Source: Galerina marginata
Lineage: Eukaryota; Basidiomycota; Agaricomycetes; Agaricales; Galerinaceae
Length of the DNA: 64,000 nt
Reading direction: 5' to 3'
Assembly (NCBI GenBank): GCA_023014335.1
Contig: JAECYW010000007.1
Location: 2,232,001-2,296,000 of the forward strand
Below are positions 36,668 to 46,379 of this stretch, piece after piece. The notes beneath the pieces were generated by a model. It searched no databases, was not told where the DNA came from, and saw only the letters and a list, made by a program, of their open reading frames with translations. How positions within the stretch are numbered: position 1 is the stretch's first letter; every line of letters starts with the position of its first letter. The position numbers and the translations under genes are program-made.

Positions 36668-37000
36668 ACGCCCTGCCGACAAACATGTCACCAGGTAGAC
36701 GGTACGCTTATGGTGCCTGCCGTTATTAACGATGCGCGATTAGATATGGTTAATCATCGCCTCCGTGCTGGCATCTTTTGATATCTCGAAGTCCATGGAC
36801 GACTTTGGAAATGATATTGAAATAAATATCGATTACAACGAAGTCAGGTGAATTAAGTGAGTAGTTTTCTCTGCTTTCCTGGCAATTTGGCTCAGGGCTG
36901 ATATGCCTTCTGTTTTCGAAGCCACAAGGCGAAGTTTCAGCGTTCAACTACACGCTGATCGAGCATTGTACGGCAATTCATGGTCTGGCAATTAATTCTT
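36668..37000 (+). pseudogene. P450 remnant, last three exons
   Basis: Homologous to exons 10-12 of the intact P450. The heme exon is degraded: 'gacgccctgccgacaaacatg' replaces the RLCVGKH coding part, so the ligand Cys is lost. Exon 11 is well kept (WLIIASVLASFDISKS, NDIEINIDYNEV) but ends in a stop, and exon 12 is frameshifted. A relic of a duplicated cassette in front of F-box gene 3. Confidence 0.75.
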
Positions 37001-37262
37001 GATACGAGATAGTAGGAAGTTCAGTAAGAGGAGTAACCATTGGACGCTGTCTTGTAAATATTTACGCACTGAGCGAGCAGCGGTTGATTTGAATTTTTGT
37101 TTTTGTCTACAAATTAAATCATGTCCGCCTAACTGTAATTTCAGCTGGGACAGCCCGTAACTTGAGAGGCAAGCCCCAAAAATCAAGCACAAATTTCACA
37201 TTGGTGCCAGTTCTCTTCGTTCGTTATACGCGATTTTGAGAATGTAAGAGAAAAAAGAGCGT

Positions 37263-37334
37263 TAGCAGCAACTCGTTTCGATCGAGTGACCTCGGGGTTA
37301 TGGGCCCCGCGCGCTACCACTGCGCCATGCTGCT
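37263..37334 (-). tRNA. Initiator tRNA-Met (CAT)
   Basis: 72 nt, no intron. It folds as acceptor AGCAGCA/TGCTGCT, D stem GCGC/GCGC, anticodon stem CGGGG/CCCCG with loop CCCATAA, and T stem ACTCG/CGAGT with loop ATCGAAA. Initiator hallmarks are all present: the A1:U72 pair, three G:C pairs next to the anticodon loop, and A54 and A60 in the T loop. Position 33 is C, as in many animal and plant initiators. A TTTTTT run about 5 nt beyond the 3' end on the minus strand (37253-37259 region) is a Pol III terminator. It lies between a P450 remnant and F-box gene 3. Confidence 0.92.
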
Positions 37335-37399
37335 ATGGAAAATTGAGTCCAAGATGTCAAAATAACATCGCAATTTCCGGGTGTGACTCTATTCGAGTC

Positions 37400-37645
37400 A
37401 GAATTATTAGGGCGGTACCTCAAAAGGGAACTATTACCAAAACAACCGATCCGCCGGCATTTCGGCAACCTCCCGGACGTTGCAAACGTGGCATATCAAG
37501 ATCGGACTGGATTTCCACTGTGCCGACTTCAACCTCACAGGTGTGTACTCGTCCAACCTTCAACTTCAGCTGATCGAGTCGATATCACAGATCCAACCTC
37601 ATCTAACTTGAACAGAGATTGATCGCCTGCGAAGGTTTCTCACTA
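37400..37645 (+). promoter_or_regulatory. Leader of F-box gene 3 with candidate 50 nt intron
   Basis: Carries the shared block 'caaaagggaactattacc' and 'ggcaacctcccgg'. A candidate 5'-UTR intron lies at 37541-37590 (donor GTGTGTAC after 'cctcacag', acceptor 'gatatcacag'), the same length and place as in F-box gene 2. The ATG follows at 37646. Inferred promoter/5' UTR; no TATA assignment. Confidence 0.4.
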
Positions 37646-39286
37646 ATGGATCGAGGTCCAGCTCATATTTCCAGGTTGCACGAGGATATTTTGCGCTATG
37701 TCTTTGAGCTCAACGCCGACATGTACCTCGAAGGCGAGTCCAATTCCTCGTACGGCTACCACCAAACTCCCTCGGATCCCAACCACAGTGGCGTGAACGT
37801 CATTCGCCACACCTCACAAGTGTGTCGGTATTGGCGAGGCTTAATCATCAGCTCTCCAATCATATGGGGCAACGTTATCGATCTCAATCATCTCTGGCAG
37901 GTGAACAATTTCTGGCGGAAAGAGGTGATAAGGAGGACCGGAAATTCAAGTCTTAGCGTGAAGGGAGTGGTCAAATGCAAAGGCCCAACAGGCGAATTCT
38001 TCGCCGATCTGATGAAGAACCATTGGTTGAGAATACGAAAACTCGATGTGAAGATTCATAACTATCAATTTCTCGATAACGAGGCATGGAAAGCGCTACA
38101 ACATCCCGCTCCTCATCTGGAGTTCTTCAAATTGGATATAGAGTATTGGGGTGAGCATCAGATATTTCCAACCGCCGATCCATCACTCTTCGCTGACGAG
38201 GCCCCATCCCTACGTGAATTCCGCTTCACCTACCCCCGGGGGATCAGCGCCAATTTCACCCTTCGAGCTCCCTGGCTCCGTCAGCTCCGGGATGTAACGC
38301 TGATCGTGGCATTTACACTTAGCGATATCCTGGATGCCTTCATGGATATGCCGCTCCTCGAGTCACTGGAACTGCAAAATGCCACTGTTGGCGCAGCAGT
38401 CCCGCGTCGTTGTGTCCACCTTCCCCGCCTGTCTTTAATGACGATAAACACCACTTCTAAACTTCGTGGCGCCTTGTTAGTGCTCGAGAGCATCGTCGCT
38501 GCTCCTGCATGTGCTCTCGTCCTGGACACTTTCGATGGTATCCTTAGTGACGTACACATAGAGGATATAATAGCGGTACAGAAGATCATTTTGCGTTATG
38601 CATTGGGGTATTTCAGCTCCGAATTGATGGTCGTTGAAGGGCTTACATTCCGCCACCACCCGAAAGCCTTCTCTCTCCACTATTCGCCTCTGAAAACCAG
38701 CGCTATCCGCCGAAAACCGTCTGGTTTCAAGGTTGACATATTTCTTAACTTCCCAGTAACGCCAGAGTTTATCGGTACTCTTCAAGACTCTCCCTTCCCA
38801 AGCCTCTTTAGCCACATCAAAACATGGGATATGCGAGAGGGCATGCTTGCAGATCTAGAACGGGAGATCAGCTATGCTGGCTGGGAAAGTCTAACCTCAT
38901 TCCTCTCCCTATTTCCCTCTGTTGAAGCCCTTCAAGCTCCCGAATACTCTCTCCGCGTTCTTCTCGCTGCCTTCGAGGAGGACCCCGGTGTTTGGAGTCT
39001 ATTGCATACCTTGAAGATCACATATTATACCAGATTGACTCCCTCACTTTCAGATACCCTTTTACGCTTCCTGGATCAGAGGGAGGGCGATAGATTGCCA
39101 ATAAAGGTTCTTGATATCACAGAATTGGCGGCACGAGAAAATCGAGATTGGGCATTCCTGGAAAGAAAAACAGGGCTAAAGGTGGTATGGGCTCAAGACG
39201 GAAACCCTCTGAGTTATATATGTGGAAGCGGAGAGCCAGAGAAGCTGATCATTTACGAATCAAGCAGACCAAATGCAAATATATAG
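37646..39286 (+). CDS. F-box-like domain protein, copy 3
   Basis: Single-exon frame of 546 aa starting MDRGPAHISRLHEDILRYVF. The ATG at 37646 aligns with copies 2 and 4; the frame extends 27 nt further upstream but without an ATG. The F-box-like domain is at about residues 5-75, with RHTSQVCRYWRGLIISSP and IWGNVIDL. A leucine-rich middle (LLESLELQN) follows, and the C-terminus has FLERKTGLKVVWAQDG then ICGSGEPEKL plus a 13-residue tail not in copy 4. It is closest to copy 4 (long identical stretches such as ADLMKNHWLRIRKLDVKIH). Probable SCF substrate adaptor by family; substrate unknown. Confidence 0.87.
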   Translation: MDRGPAHISRLHEDILRYVFELNADMYLEGESNSSYGYHQTPSDPNHSGVNVIRHTSQVCRYWRGLIISSPIIWGNVIDLNHLWQVNNFWRKEVIRRTGNSSLSVKGVVKCKGPTGEFFADLMKNHWLRIRKLDVKIHNYQFLDNEAWKALQHPAPHLEFFKLDIEYWGEHQIFPTADPSLFADEAPSLREFRFTYPRGISANFTLRAPWLRQLRDVTLIVAFTLSDILDAFMDMPLLESLELQNATVGAAVPRRCVHLPRLSLMTINTTSKLRGALLVLESIVAAPACALVLDTFDGILSDVHIEDIIAVQKIILRYALGYFSSELMVVEGLTFRHHPKAFSLHYSPLKTSAIRRKPSGFKVDIFLNFPVTPEFIGTLQDSPFPSLFSHIKTWDMREGMLADLEREISYAGWESLTSFLSLFPSVEALQAPEYSLRVLLAAFEEDPGVWSLLHTLKITYYTRLTPSLSDTLLRFLDQREGDRLPIKVLDITELAARENRDWAFLERKTGLKVVWAQDGNPLSYICGSGEPEKLIIYESSRPNANI

Positions 39287-39748
39287 AGTAACACTTGTTG
39301 CGTCAAGCGAGGTCACTGGGTTTGAATTATTTACCTGGGAAATTACGAAGAAGTTTGACTCCGTGTTGCCTCTGAATCTGTGCGACAAACTGAGTATCGG
39401 CGCTGTATACCTGCTTCCTGTCCATAGTGATGCTGTCCGTTGTGCACAAAAGGAACGGAAGTCACAGCCTGAGAGACATGCTTACTGAATCCCAGGAAAA
39501 GAATGGGCTTTTGCGTCTCGCGGTCATCGCCTTGCAACAAAGCGTCGACAATTCGCATGGAAATGTAAATGGGAAGATGTTGGATGAATTTGGATCGGTT
39601 GAAGCGTCGGAAGTAAATTTTCTTATTTGTTTAGCAGGCTACGACAGTCTCCGTCAAGTCTCCGTATTTTCCAAATACAGGTGTAACTCTTTCCGCACTT
39701 CTTTTGCGGTAGAAACACTCAAAAATCTATTTTCCGAGCTCCTGCGAC
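39287..39748. other. 3' flank of F-box gene 3
   Basis: No recognisable gene. Both strands have short open segments (minus 39343-39558 is the longest) without a family I recognise. Ends at the 8 bp target duplication of the MITE that follows. Confidence 0.3.
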
Positions 39749-40248
39749 CAAGGGGGTGGCGGAACGTGGATCCCGAACATAGGGTGGGAGGGGGGGGGTC
39801 CGGCCGCAGGCGGAAAAAAAAATGGTGACCCTCTCAATTCTTGTCGTAAAATTAGTTGCTTGGGGCTCGCTGCTTCGCCGGAAGATGGGATTGGTACGAA
39901 AAAGGGGTTTAAGAGTCAGAAAGAGCAAAAAAGATGTCGGTAAAATATTTAATACGACCTTCAACTATGTCAATAATGAGCGGAAAGGGGAAAAAATAAA
40001 CAGCTTTGACTTGCAATGGCACGGGATGTTTTTAATGGGAAGGAATGGAGGATATTGCACAGGATTTATTACTTGAGCAACCAAAACCATAGAGGGAACC
40101 AAATTTTTTCTGGAAAACATTAGAAAAAAACATATATTCACGGAAAACATACCTTTTTTGGGGGGAGGGGGAGGGGGGGGGGTCACCCGCCAGCCTGAAA
40201 AAAATTTAGTGAGTGTTGGTACATTTTCCACATTCCGCCACCCCCTTG
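39749..40248. mobile_element. hAT-like MITE, 500 bp
   Basis: Terminal inverted repeats of about 21 bp (CAAGGGGGTGGCGGAACG at the left, inverse with one change at the right), flanked by an 8 bp duplication CCTGCGAC (39741-39748 and 40249-40256). An 8 bp duplication and a CA-G-G start fit the hAT superfamily; other 8 bp-duplicating superfamilies remain possible. No transposase. Subterminal G-runs near 39784-39798 and 40157-40182 may form G-quadruplexes on the plus strand. Confidence 0.82.
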
Positions 40249-40256
40249 CCTGCGAC

Positions 40257-43250
40257 CGTCCCATGATACCGGCCTATTTCGGACTGCAAGGGCATTGCAT
40301 CTGTGCTGATGCTGACCAATCGGAACTCGTTGATTGATCTGAAATTTGAATCGGGTGTGGAAATTTCACACTGTCATCCTCGCTGCTCGCTATTCTCCTC
40401 TCCTCAGGCGAATGTGCATCTGAAACTTCTCACTGGCAATTGACATTAATGTGAACTGCGTTTCTAGCGGCAGAGGATCCCCCACACTCCTTTGCTGATG
40501 TCATCGGTGAAACCGCGTCAGTAATTTCCGGGTGAGCACCTTGCTCCCTTGTATCAACCTCCTAGCTGCTGATTGTCATTCACATCCACGATCCGCAGGA
40601 GCCTCAAGCACCTTGTTGATCTCCAGGTTCGATCATCATTGAGCTCATCCTCTACTGGGCTTGTACTCCTTATCTATCACAGTCCCACCCTCAAGTACCA
40701 CGACGAGCACCACCCCGAGCTCGTCGTCGACCGCGCCGGCCGCTCTCTCTTGGGCGCTGCTGATGACGCCTGTCGGCGGGGTGGTTATACAATTCTCGAC
40801 TCAGTTGTGTCGAGTACGGGCAGTCTTGCACCTGGCGAAACTACACCTAATTTGTAGAATCTAAGTTGTGCGTTTTTTTCTCCTCCTCGTTCGCCTCTTG
40901 CTTTTTGCTCTTTTCTTCTTTCGTGCCTTCACCCTTTCTTTGTCTTCGTCTTCAATTCTTGTTCTTTTCAGCTCTGCTATCTATTCTTCCCACCTTCAAC
41001 TTCGAGTCTCCCGGCCTTCCTTGCCCTCTTCTTCTTTCCTACCTGCATGGACCTGGGATCACTGCGTCCGTCAGCCTGTCCCAACCATCGTGCATTACGA
41101 TTATCTGATTCCCGGGCTTTCCTCTAATTCCCGGGCTTGTCATGTCTGGGCATGTGTCTCTATGCCTATGCCGATGCTCCTACGTTCCAGCCATCGGACC
41201 ATCTGACCCGATCACTGATCGCGTCTATGTTTTCTTCATTTTAGCTTTTGTTCAAGTGTTTTCGTTCAAGTTTACCCGTTTTCGTTCTTATTTCAAACTT
41301 TCCATACCCCGGCGCTACATTACGACTATATCTATGATATTCGGCCCTTTTTGGCCCTTATGTCTTTTGTTTTCTTTGGCGTTGGCATTCGCATTAACAT
41401 TTCACGTTTTTCATTCCACTGCCTGATTTCCTTTACTCTGCACCTATCCGCTACACGAACGGCGTCAGCATTCAGTGCTGACGTGGAGGGTCATTTCAGT
41501 TTCATTGTGGATGCGCCCGTCCCGGCCGCCCCCTCCCGGTGTCCTCCCAATTGTGCCTCGCTAGGAGTGTTATTATCAGACACCAGTGCCAGCTTGCCTT
41601 TCGCTCTTCGGAGCAGGAGTAGAAGCTGATTTTCACGCCTTTAATGCTCTCGTTTGTTAACCTTGTTTTCGACTATCTTATTCTTCTTCAGCTTCTATGT
41701 CGTTATCTGTATCTATGCTTTTCCCCTGCTTAGATGCTTAATTTTCAAAGTCAGACGAACCGTATCAATTTGGCCGCCCTGAATTGCCACTCGCAAATCC
41801 CGACGGACTCTCACACTTGTCGCATCTTGATTCTCTTTCCAAGGCTTGGACATCATGCGGCTCTTAGCTCTCAGTTCTCAGGGCTCGGAACTCGCGCAAG
41901 CCTTTGATAATAATATGTCCAGGTATGGATGTAGAGTCATTTCGGTGAAGCCATGGCCGATTTTCACGTTCTCGTTCGTTCGTTCGCCTTTTCTTCTTTC
42001 TTTCTTTCTCTTTCTTTTTCTTTGCTTAAATGCTATCGTATTTGCACCCTTTATTCCGACTCGATTTTTCACCCTCGGACGGAACGGTGTCAAGCCGCTG
42101 CCAATCCCGACGGACTCCGCTCGTCGCCTTCGATTCTCTCTCTCAGGCTTGGACGGGCATCACCTAGTCATCGTGGGTTCCCAGTTTGCTCAAGCCTTGC
42201 GGGGCCACTCAGAGTTCGTAGAGTGGAGTCCTTTTTGTTATGCCACGGCTAACCTTGACCGATTTTCGATTTTAAGCTCTTGGTGTTGGTGTTCTCGTTT
42301 GTTCGTTTGTCAACGTTGTTTTCTCTTCTTTTGTGGTTTATGTTTGTGCTTTCTGCTTCCTTTTCCTTCTGTGTGTTCGTTTATGCGCTTCTTTGGGTTT
42401 GAAGGACTTTTCGACCAACGTCCGATTGCCAATCTCGACGGACTCCACTTCTTGATTTTCCCTCCTCCCAGGCTTGGACATGGCTGCCAGGGGGCTTTCA
42501 ACTCTCAGGGCTCCGCAAGCCTTATCGCTGTAAATTTCCAGGCAGTGGAGTCCTTTGATGATCCCGGTTCACCTCAATCAGTCTTTATGCACTTGGACTT
42601 GTCTGCTTGTTCTGGGCCCAGGAGAATGCACATCAGCCCATCCCCCGGACTCGTCGCTGGTTTTTGGTCTTCCTCCCAGGCTCAAAAGCTGGGTCGCCTC
42701 ATTTCCTTTCAGGACCGCTTGGGGCGCTCAAAAGCCTTGGTAACTCGACGAACTTCAGCTGAGCCCGTTGGTGAAACTGATGTTCGCCTCGACCCCTCGT
42801 CGTGCGGTTGAAACTTTTGTCCTCCGCACCCTTTTTTTTTATGCCTTGGGCTTCGTTTCGTTTGCGTCTTTTGTTTTTTGTTTATTTCGTTTCTTATCTA
42901 TTTGATTTAATTTTTTTGCTGTGTATCGATTTTTCACCTGGACGCTGAGGCTTTGTACACAAGATGGGGCAGACATCGCTGAATGGACTCTACTCACGCT
43001 CCCTCGGCTTTGGCGGGTACCGCTTCCTTATCTCTGCTAGTGCTCTATTGAGGCGCCCGTCCAAAGCCTATACGATTAGTTGTGCGAGTGGAGTCCGTTT
43101 CTGGATGACTCACTTTCCCCATTTATTTGGCGCTGTCGCGCCTGCCCTTCCTCTTTTCGCCTTCCTCATCTTCTACCCTCTTCTATTCCAACGCACCTCA
43201 TCAAACCTGACTAACGCCTCTCATTACAAGTTTCTCATAAATACTGGCGC
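40257..43250 (+). repeat. Hairpin repeat copy R8
   Basis: Starts near 'gctgaccaatcggaactcg' (about 40311). The exon-like block at about 40680-40860 encodes TPVGGVVIQFSTQL in one frame, then the 'gttgtgcg' donor-like site. Hairpin units lie at 41802-41941, 42107-42232 and 42437-42554, a divergent one near 42645-42770, and a GGCTTTGG-type unit near 42983-43095. It ends 'cctgactaacgcctctcattacaag' before a P450 remnant. Confidence 0.65.
42107..42232 (+). repeat. Nested-hairpin unit in R8
   Basis: GACGGACTCC at the start and TGGAGTCC at the end pair outside, and AGGCTTG with CAAGCCT inside. The core 'gggcatcacc ... cgtgggttccc' differs from other units, so only the stems are conserved. Confidence 0.6.
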
Positions 43251-43274
43251 ATTCTGGTACGTTCTCCGTCGTCG

Positions 43275-43495
43275 AGCTTCAAGTCCAAAGACGTCTTTAA
43301 AAATGATATCAAAATAAACCATGATTACCACGCAGTTGGGAAAATTGAGTAAGCACTTTTCCCTGCTTTCCGGGCAATTGGCTAACAGTATGCTTTCTGT
43401 TTTCGAAGCCACAAAACAAAGTTTCAGTGTTCAAATTACTCCCCTATCGAGCATGGTAGGTTCATGGCGTGGCAGCTAATCATTGATACGAGATA
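43275..43495 (+). pseudogene. P450 remnant, partial exon 11 and exon 12
   Basis: 'caagtccaaagacg' through 'aaataaaccatgattacc' aligns with exon 11 of the intact P450 (SKSRDD, EIEINDDYN). After an intron-like gap, 'gccacaaaacaaagtttcagtgttcaa' aligns with exon 12. Frame and splice sites are disturbed and all catalytic regions are missing. Confidence 0.7.
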
Positions 43496-43899
43496 GCTGG
43501 AAGAGGCGTAACCACTGGACACCTTGTAGATATTCACGCACTGAGCAAGCAACGATTATCTATCATTTTCTTCCACAACTACTTCAATTATTTCAATATA
43601 TATCTTGCATTAAATTAAATTAAATTCTCGATTTTTTTTGCCCAGTGTAACCATCACTATTGAATCTCCTACTTACACAGACTGGGACAATTTGGGAATT
43701 AACTTACCGGCAAAATGTATGTCTTTGGGATTAAGGTGTACTTGAGTATGTTGCAAGCAGCTAGATAAACTCGGGTCAAAAGATTGCAGTAGAAAGTGCG
43801 AGGTAAGCCACAATAATGAAGCAAAAAAATTTTCACGTTGGTGCAGTTCTCTTCGTTATACGCGATTTCGAGAGAAAATAAGAGAAAAAGGGCGATAGA

Positions 43900-43971
43900 T
43901 AGCAGCAACTTGTTTCGATCGAGTGACCTCAGGGTTATGAGCCCTGCGCGCTACCACTGCGCCATGCTGCT
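43900..43971 (-). tRNA. Initiator tRNA-Met (CAT), second copy
   Basis: 72 nt, same fold as the copy at 37263-37334. The anticodon stem is CAGGG/CCCTG with loop CTCATAA, so position 33 is T, as in yeast initiators. A1:U72, the three G:C pairs, A54 and A60 are present. One T-stem pair is broken (ACTCG with CAAGT), so it may be slightly degenerate. A TTTTT run lies just past the 3' end on the minus strand. It sits at the equivalent place between a P450 remnant and F-box gene 4. Confidence 0.88.
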
Positions 43972-44232
43972 ATGGATAGGCAAGCCCAAGATGTCGTTTT
44001 GACATCGGCTGTGACTCTATTCGAGTCAGAATTGCTAGGGCCACCGCAAATGGGAACTATTACCAAAAACAATCGATCAACCGGATTTCTGGCAACCTCC
44101 CGGCCGCTGCAAACGTGACCATTCCTACCTTGACTCACTCCAACCTCCAACTTCAGCTGATCGAGTTGATATCACAGATCCAATCCAATCTAACTTGAAC
44201 AGAGATTGATCGCTTGCGAAGTTTCCTCACCA

Positions 44233-45858
44233 ATGGATCGAGGTCCAGCTCAGATCTCCAGGCTGCACGAGGACATTTTACACTATATCTTTGAGCTCAA
44301 CGCCGACATGTACCTCGAAGGGGAGTCCAATTCCCCGGACGAATACGGCCAAACTCCCTCGGACCCCAACGACAGCGCCTTGAACGTCGTTCGCCACACC
44401 TCACAAGTCTGTCGGTACTGGCGAGGCTTAATCATCAGCTCTCCAATGATATGGGGCAACGTTATCGATCTCAATCTTCTCCTGCAGATGAACAATTTCT
44501 GGCGGAAAGAGGTGATAAAGAGGACCGGAAATTCAAGGCTTAACGTGAAGGGCGTGGTTGAATGCAAGGGCCCGATAGGCAAATTCTTCGCCGATCTGAT
44601 GAAGAACCATTGGTTGAGGATACGAAAACTCGATGTGAAGATTCATGACTATCGAGTTCTCGATCGCGAGGCATGGAAAGCGCTACAGCGTCCCGCGCCT
44701 CATCTGGAATCCTTCAGGGTGGAAATAATGGAATGGGATTCGCTTCAAATGTTTCCAACCTCCGATCCATCACTCTTCTCCGACGATGCCCACTCCCTGC
44801 GTCAATTCTACTTCATTTGCCCCCAGGGGATTAACACCAATTTCACGCTCCAAGCTCCCTGGCTCCGTCAACTCCAAGGCGTTATGCTGAGCGAAACATT
44901 TATGATTGGCGATATGCTGGATGCCCTCATGGATATGCCGCTTCTCGAGTCACTGGAACTGAAAAATGCCGTTATCGGCACATCAACCCGATGTCGGTGT
45001 GTCCCCCTCCCCCACCTGTCTCGGATGACAATAACCACCTTGAATGGACTGCGCGCGGCCTTGTTAGTGCTCGAGAGCATTGTTGCTGCGCCTGCATGTG
45101 CTCTTATCCTTGACACTTTCGATGGCAGCATTACTGATGTAAACATGGAGGATTTAATAACAGTACAGAAGATTATGTTGCGTTATGCATCGGGGTATTT
45201 CAGCTCCGAATCGTGGACCGAGGAAGGGTTCACATTTAACCACCACTGTCTAGAATTTTCTCTCCACTTTTCGCCTCAGGAACCCAGTGCTATCTGCCGA
45301 AACGGGTCTGACTTCAGTGTTGACATGTTCTTTGATTTTGCAGTAACGCCGGGTTTTTTTGGTACTCTTCACAACTATCCCTCTTCGTGCCTCATTAGCC
45401 ACGTCAAAACATGGAACATGTGTGAAAGCATGCTTTCAGATCTAAAATGGGAGGTCATCGATGCAGGCTGGCATAGTCTGGCTTCATTCATCTCCCAATT
45501 TCCCTTTGTCGAAGTCCTCCAAGCTACCGAAGGCGCTCTCCGACTTCTTCTCAACCCCTTCGAGGACGACGAGGAGGACTCTTGTGTCTGGAGTTTATTA
45601 CATACCTTGGAAATCACGTATTATCCCTTGTTCAAGTTTTTGCCCTCATTTTCAGCCACTCTTTTACGCTTCCTAGATCAGAGGGAGGGTGGTGGATTAC
45701 CGATAAAAGTTCTCGACATCACAGAATGGGTGGCAAAAGAACATCAAGATTGGGGATTCTTGGAGAGAAAAGTAGGGCTACAGGTGGTATGGAGCCAAGA
45801 CGGAATCCCTTCGAGTTATATTTGTGGAAGCGGAGAGCCAGAGAAGCTGAAACTATAG
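44233..45858 (+). CDS. F-box-like domain protein, copy 4
   Basis: Single-exon frame of 541 aa from ATG 44233 (MDRGPAQISRLHEDILHYIF). The F-box-like domain is at about residues 5-75, with RHTSQVCRYWRGLIISSP and IWGNVIDL. The middle contains LLESLELKN and VLESIVAAPACALIL, shared with copies 2 and 3. An acidic insert (EDDEEDSC) lies near residue 450. The end is FLERKVGLQVVW and ICGSGEPEKLKL. It forms a pair with copy 3 by sequence and by having the same tRNA gene upstream, so the two arose from the more recent duplication. The 5' leader lacks the clear donor seen in copies 2 and 3. Confidence 0.87.
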   Translation: MDRGPAQISRLHEDILHYIFELNADMYLEGESNSPDEYGQTPSDPNDSALNVVRHTSQVCRYWRGLIISSPMIWGNVIDLNLLLQMNNFWRKEVIKRTGNSRLNVKGVVECKGPIGKFFADLMKNHWLRIRKLDVKIHDYRVLDREAWKALQRPAPHLESFRVEIMEWDSLQMFPTSDPSLFSDDAHSLRQFYFICPQGINTNFTLQAPWLRQLQGVMLSETFMIGDMLDALMDMPLLESLELKNAVIGTSTRCRCVPLPHLSRMTITTLNGLRAALLVLESIVAAPACALILDTFDGSITDVNMEDLITVQKIMLRYASGYFSSESWTEEGFTFNHHCLEFSLHFSPQEPSAICRNGSDFSVDMFFDFAVTPGFFGTLHNYPSSCLISHVKTWNMCESMLSDLKWEVIDAGWHSLASFISQFPFVEVLQATEGALRLLLNPFEDDEEDSCVWSLLHTLEITYYPLFKFLPSFSATLLRFLDQREGGGLPIKVLDITEWVAKEHQDWGFLERKVGLQVVWSQDGIPSSYICGSGEPEKLKL

Positions 45859-46379
45859 CCGTAGATAGTTTTGTACTCAAATGATCCATTCATCGAGGCA
45901 GTGCGACGCTCTCACTGCCATTAGGTTTATTCTGTAGTCTTTTAGAAAACCATCACAAAGTTTGTAACAAACGGCGAAAATCACATATTGGTTCTAGCAA
46001 TCGCCTATGGGCTTATAAGCTGTCCGCGGACAAGCAGATAACAACTTCAGTCAGGTACACGACAGGTACACGACATTATCCGGATCCTAAGTGCTGGGTC
46101 AAATCTTTGGGTTTTAGGATGTTAACATTAAGAGGGAGGAGCTATATCCAGTGAATTTCAGCCAATCCAGAACTTGAAACCGCGAAAACTGAAACTGACG
46201 CGTGAAAATAGTTGTTTGCAAGGATCTGTGGCACACTTTGCGACGATGTAACCTTAGCCGAAATTGATTTCTACCTTTCCGGTGGCTCTTTTATTCTTCC
46301 GGGGTCTTGACCGCTCCTTCGAAGTTCGAATAGAAACCACGAGCAGCTATGCTTCGCGCCGGCTCACGTTGTCTTGATT
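45859..46379. other. 3' flank of F-box gene 4
   Basis: The first 100 bp resemble the 3' flank of F-box gene 2. A short direct repeat 'aggtacacgac' occurs twice near 46055-46075. Nothing else recognised. Confidence 0.35.

Noticed and set aside
37619..37645. Earlier start (TTG) for F-box genes 2, 3 and 4
   Set aside because: Eukaryotic nuclear genes start at ATG. All three share an ATG at the same aligned position, and the upstream bases look like a splice-acceptor or UTR region.
39343..39558. Minus-strand open frame after F-box gene 3
   Set aside because: 71 codons with no recognisable domain, and it starts at an arbitrary position; not enough support for a gene.
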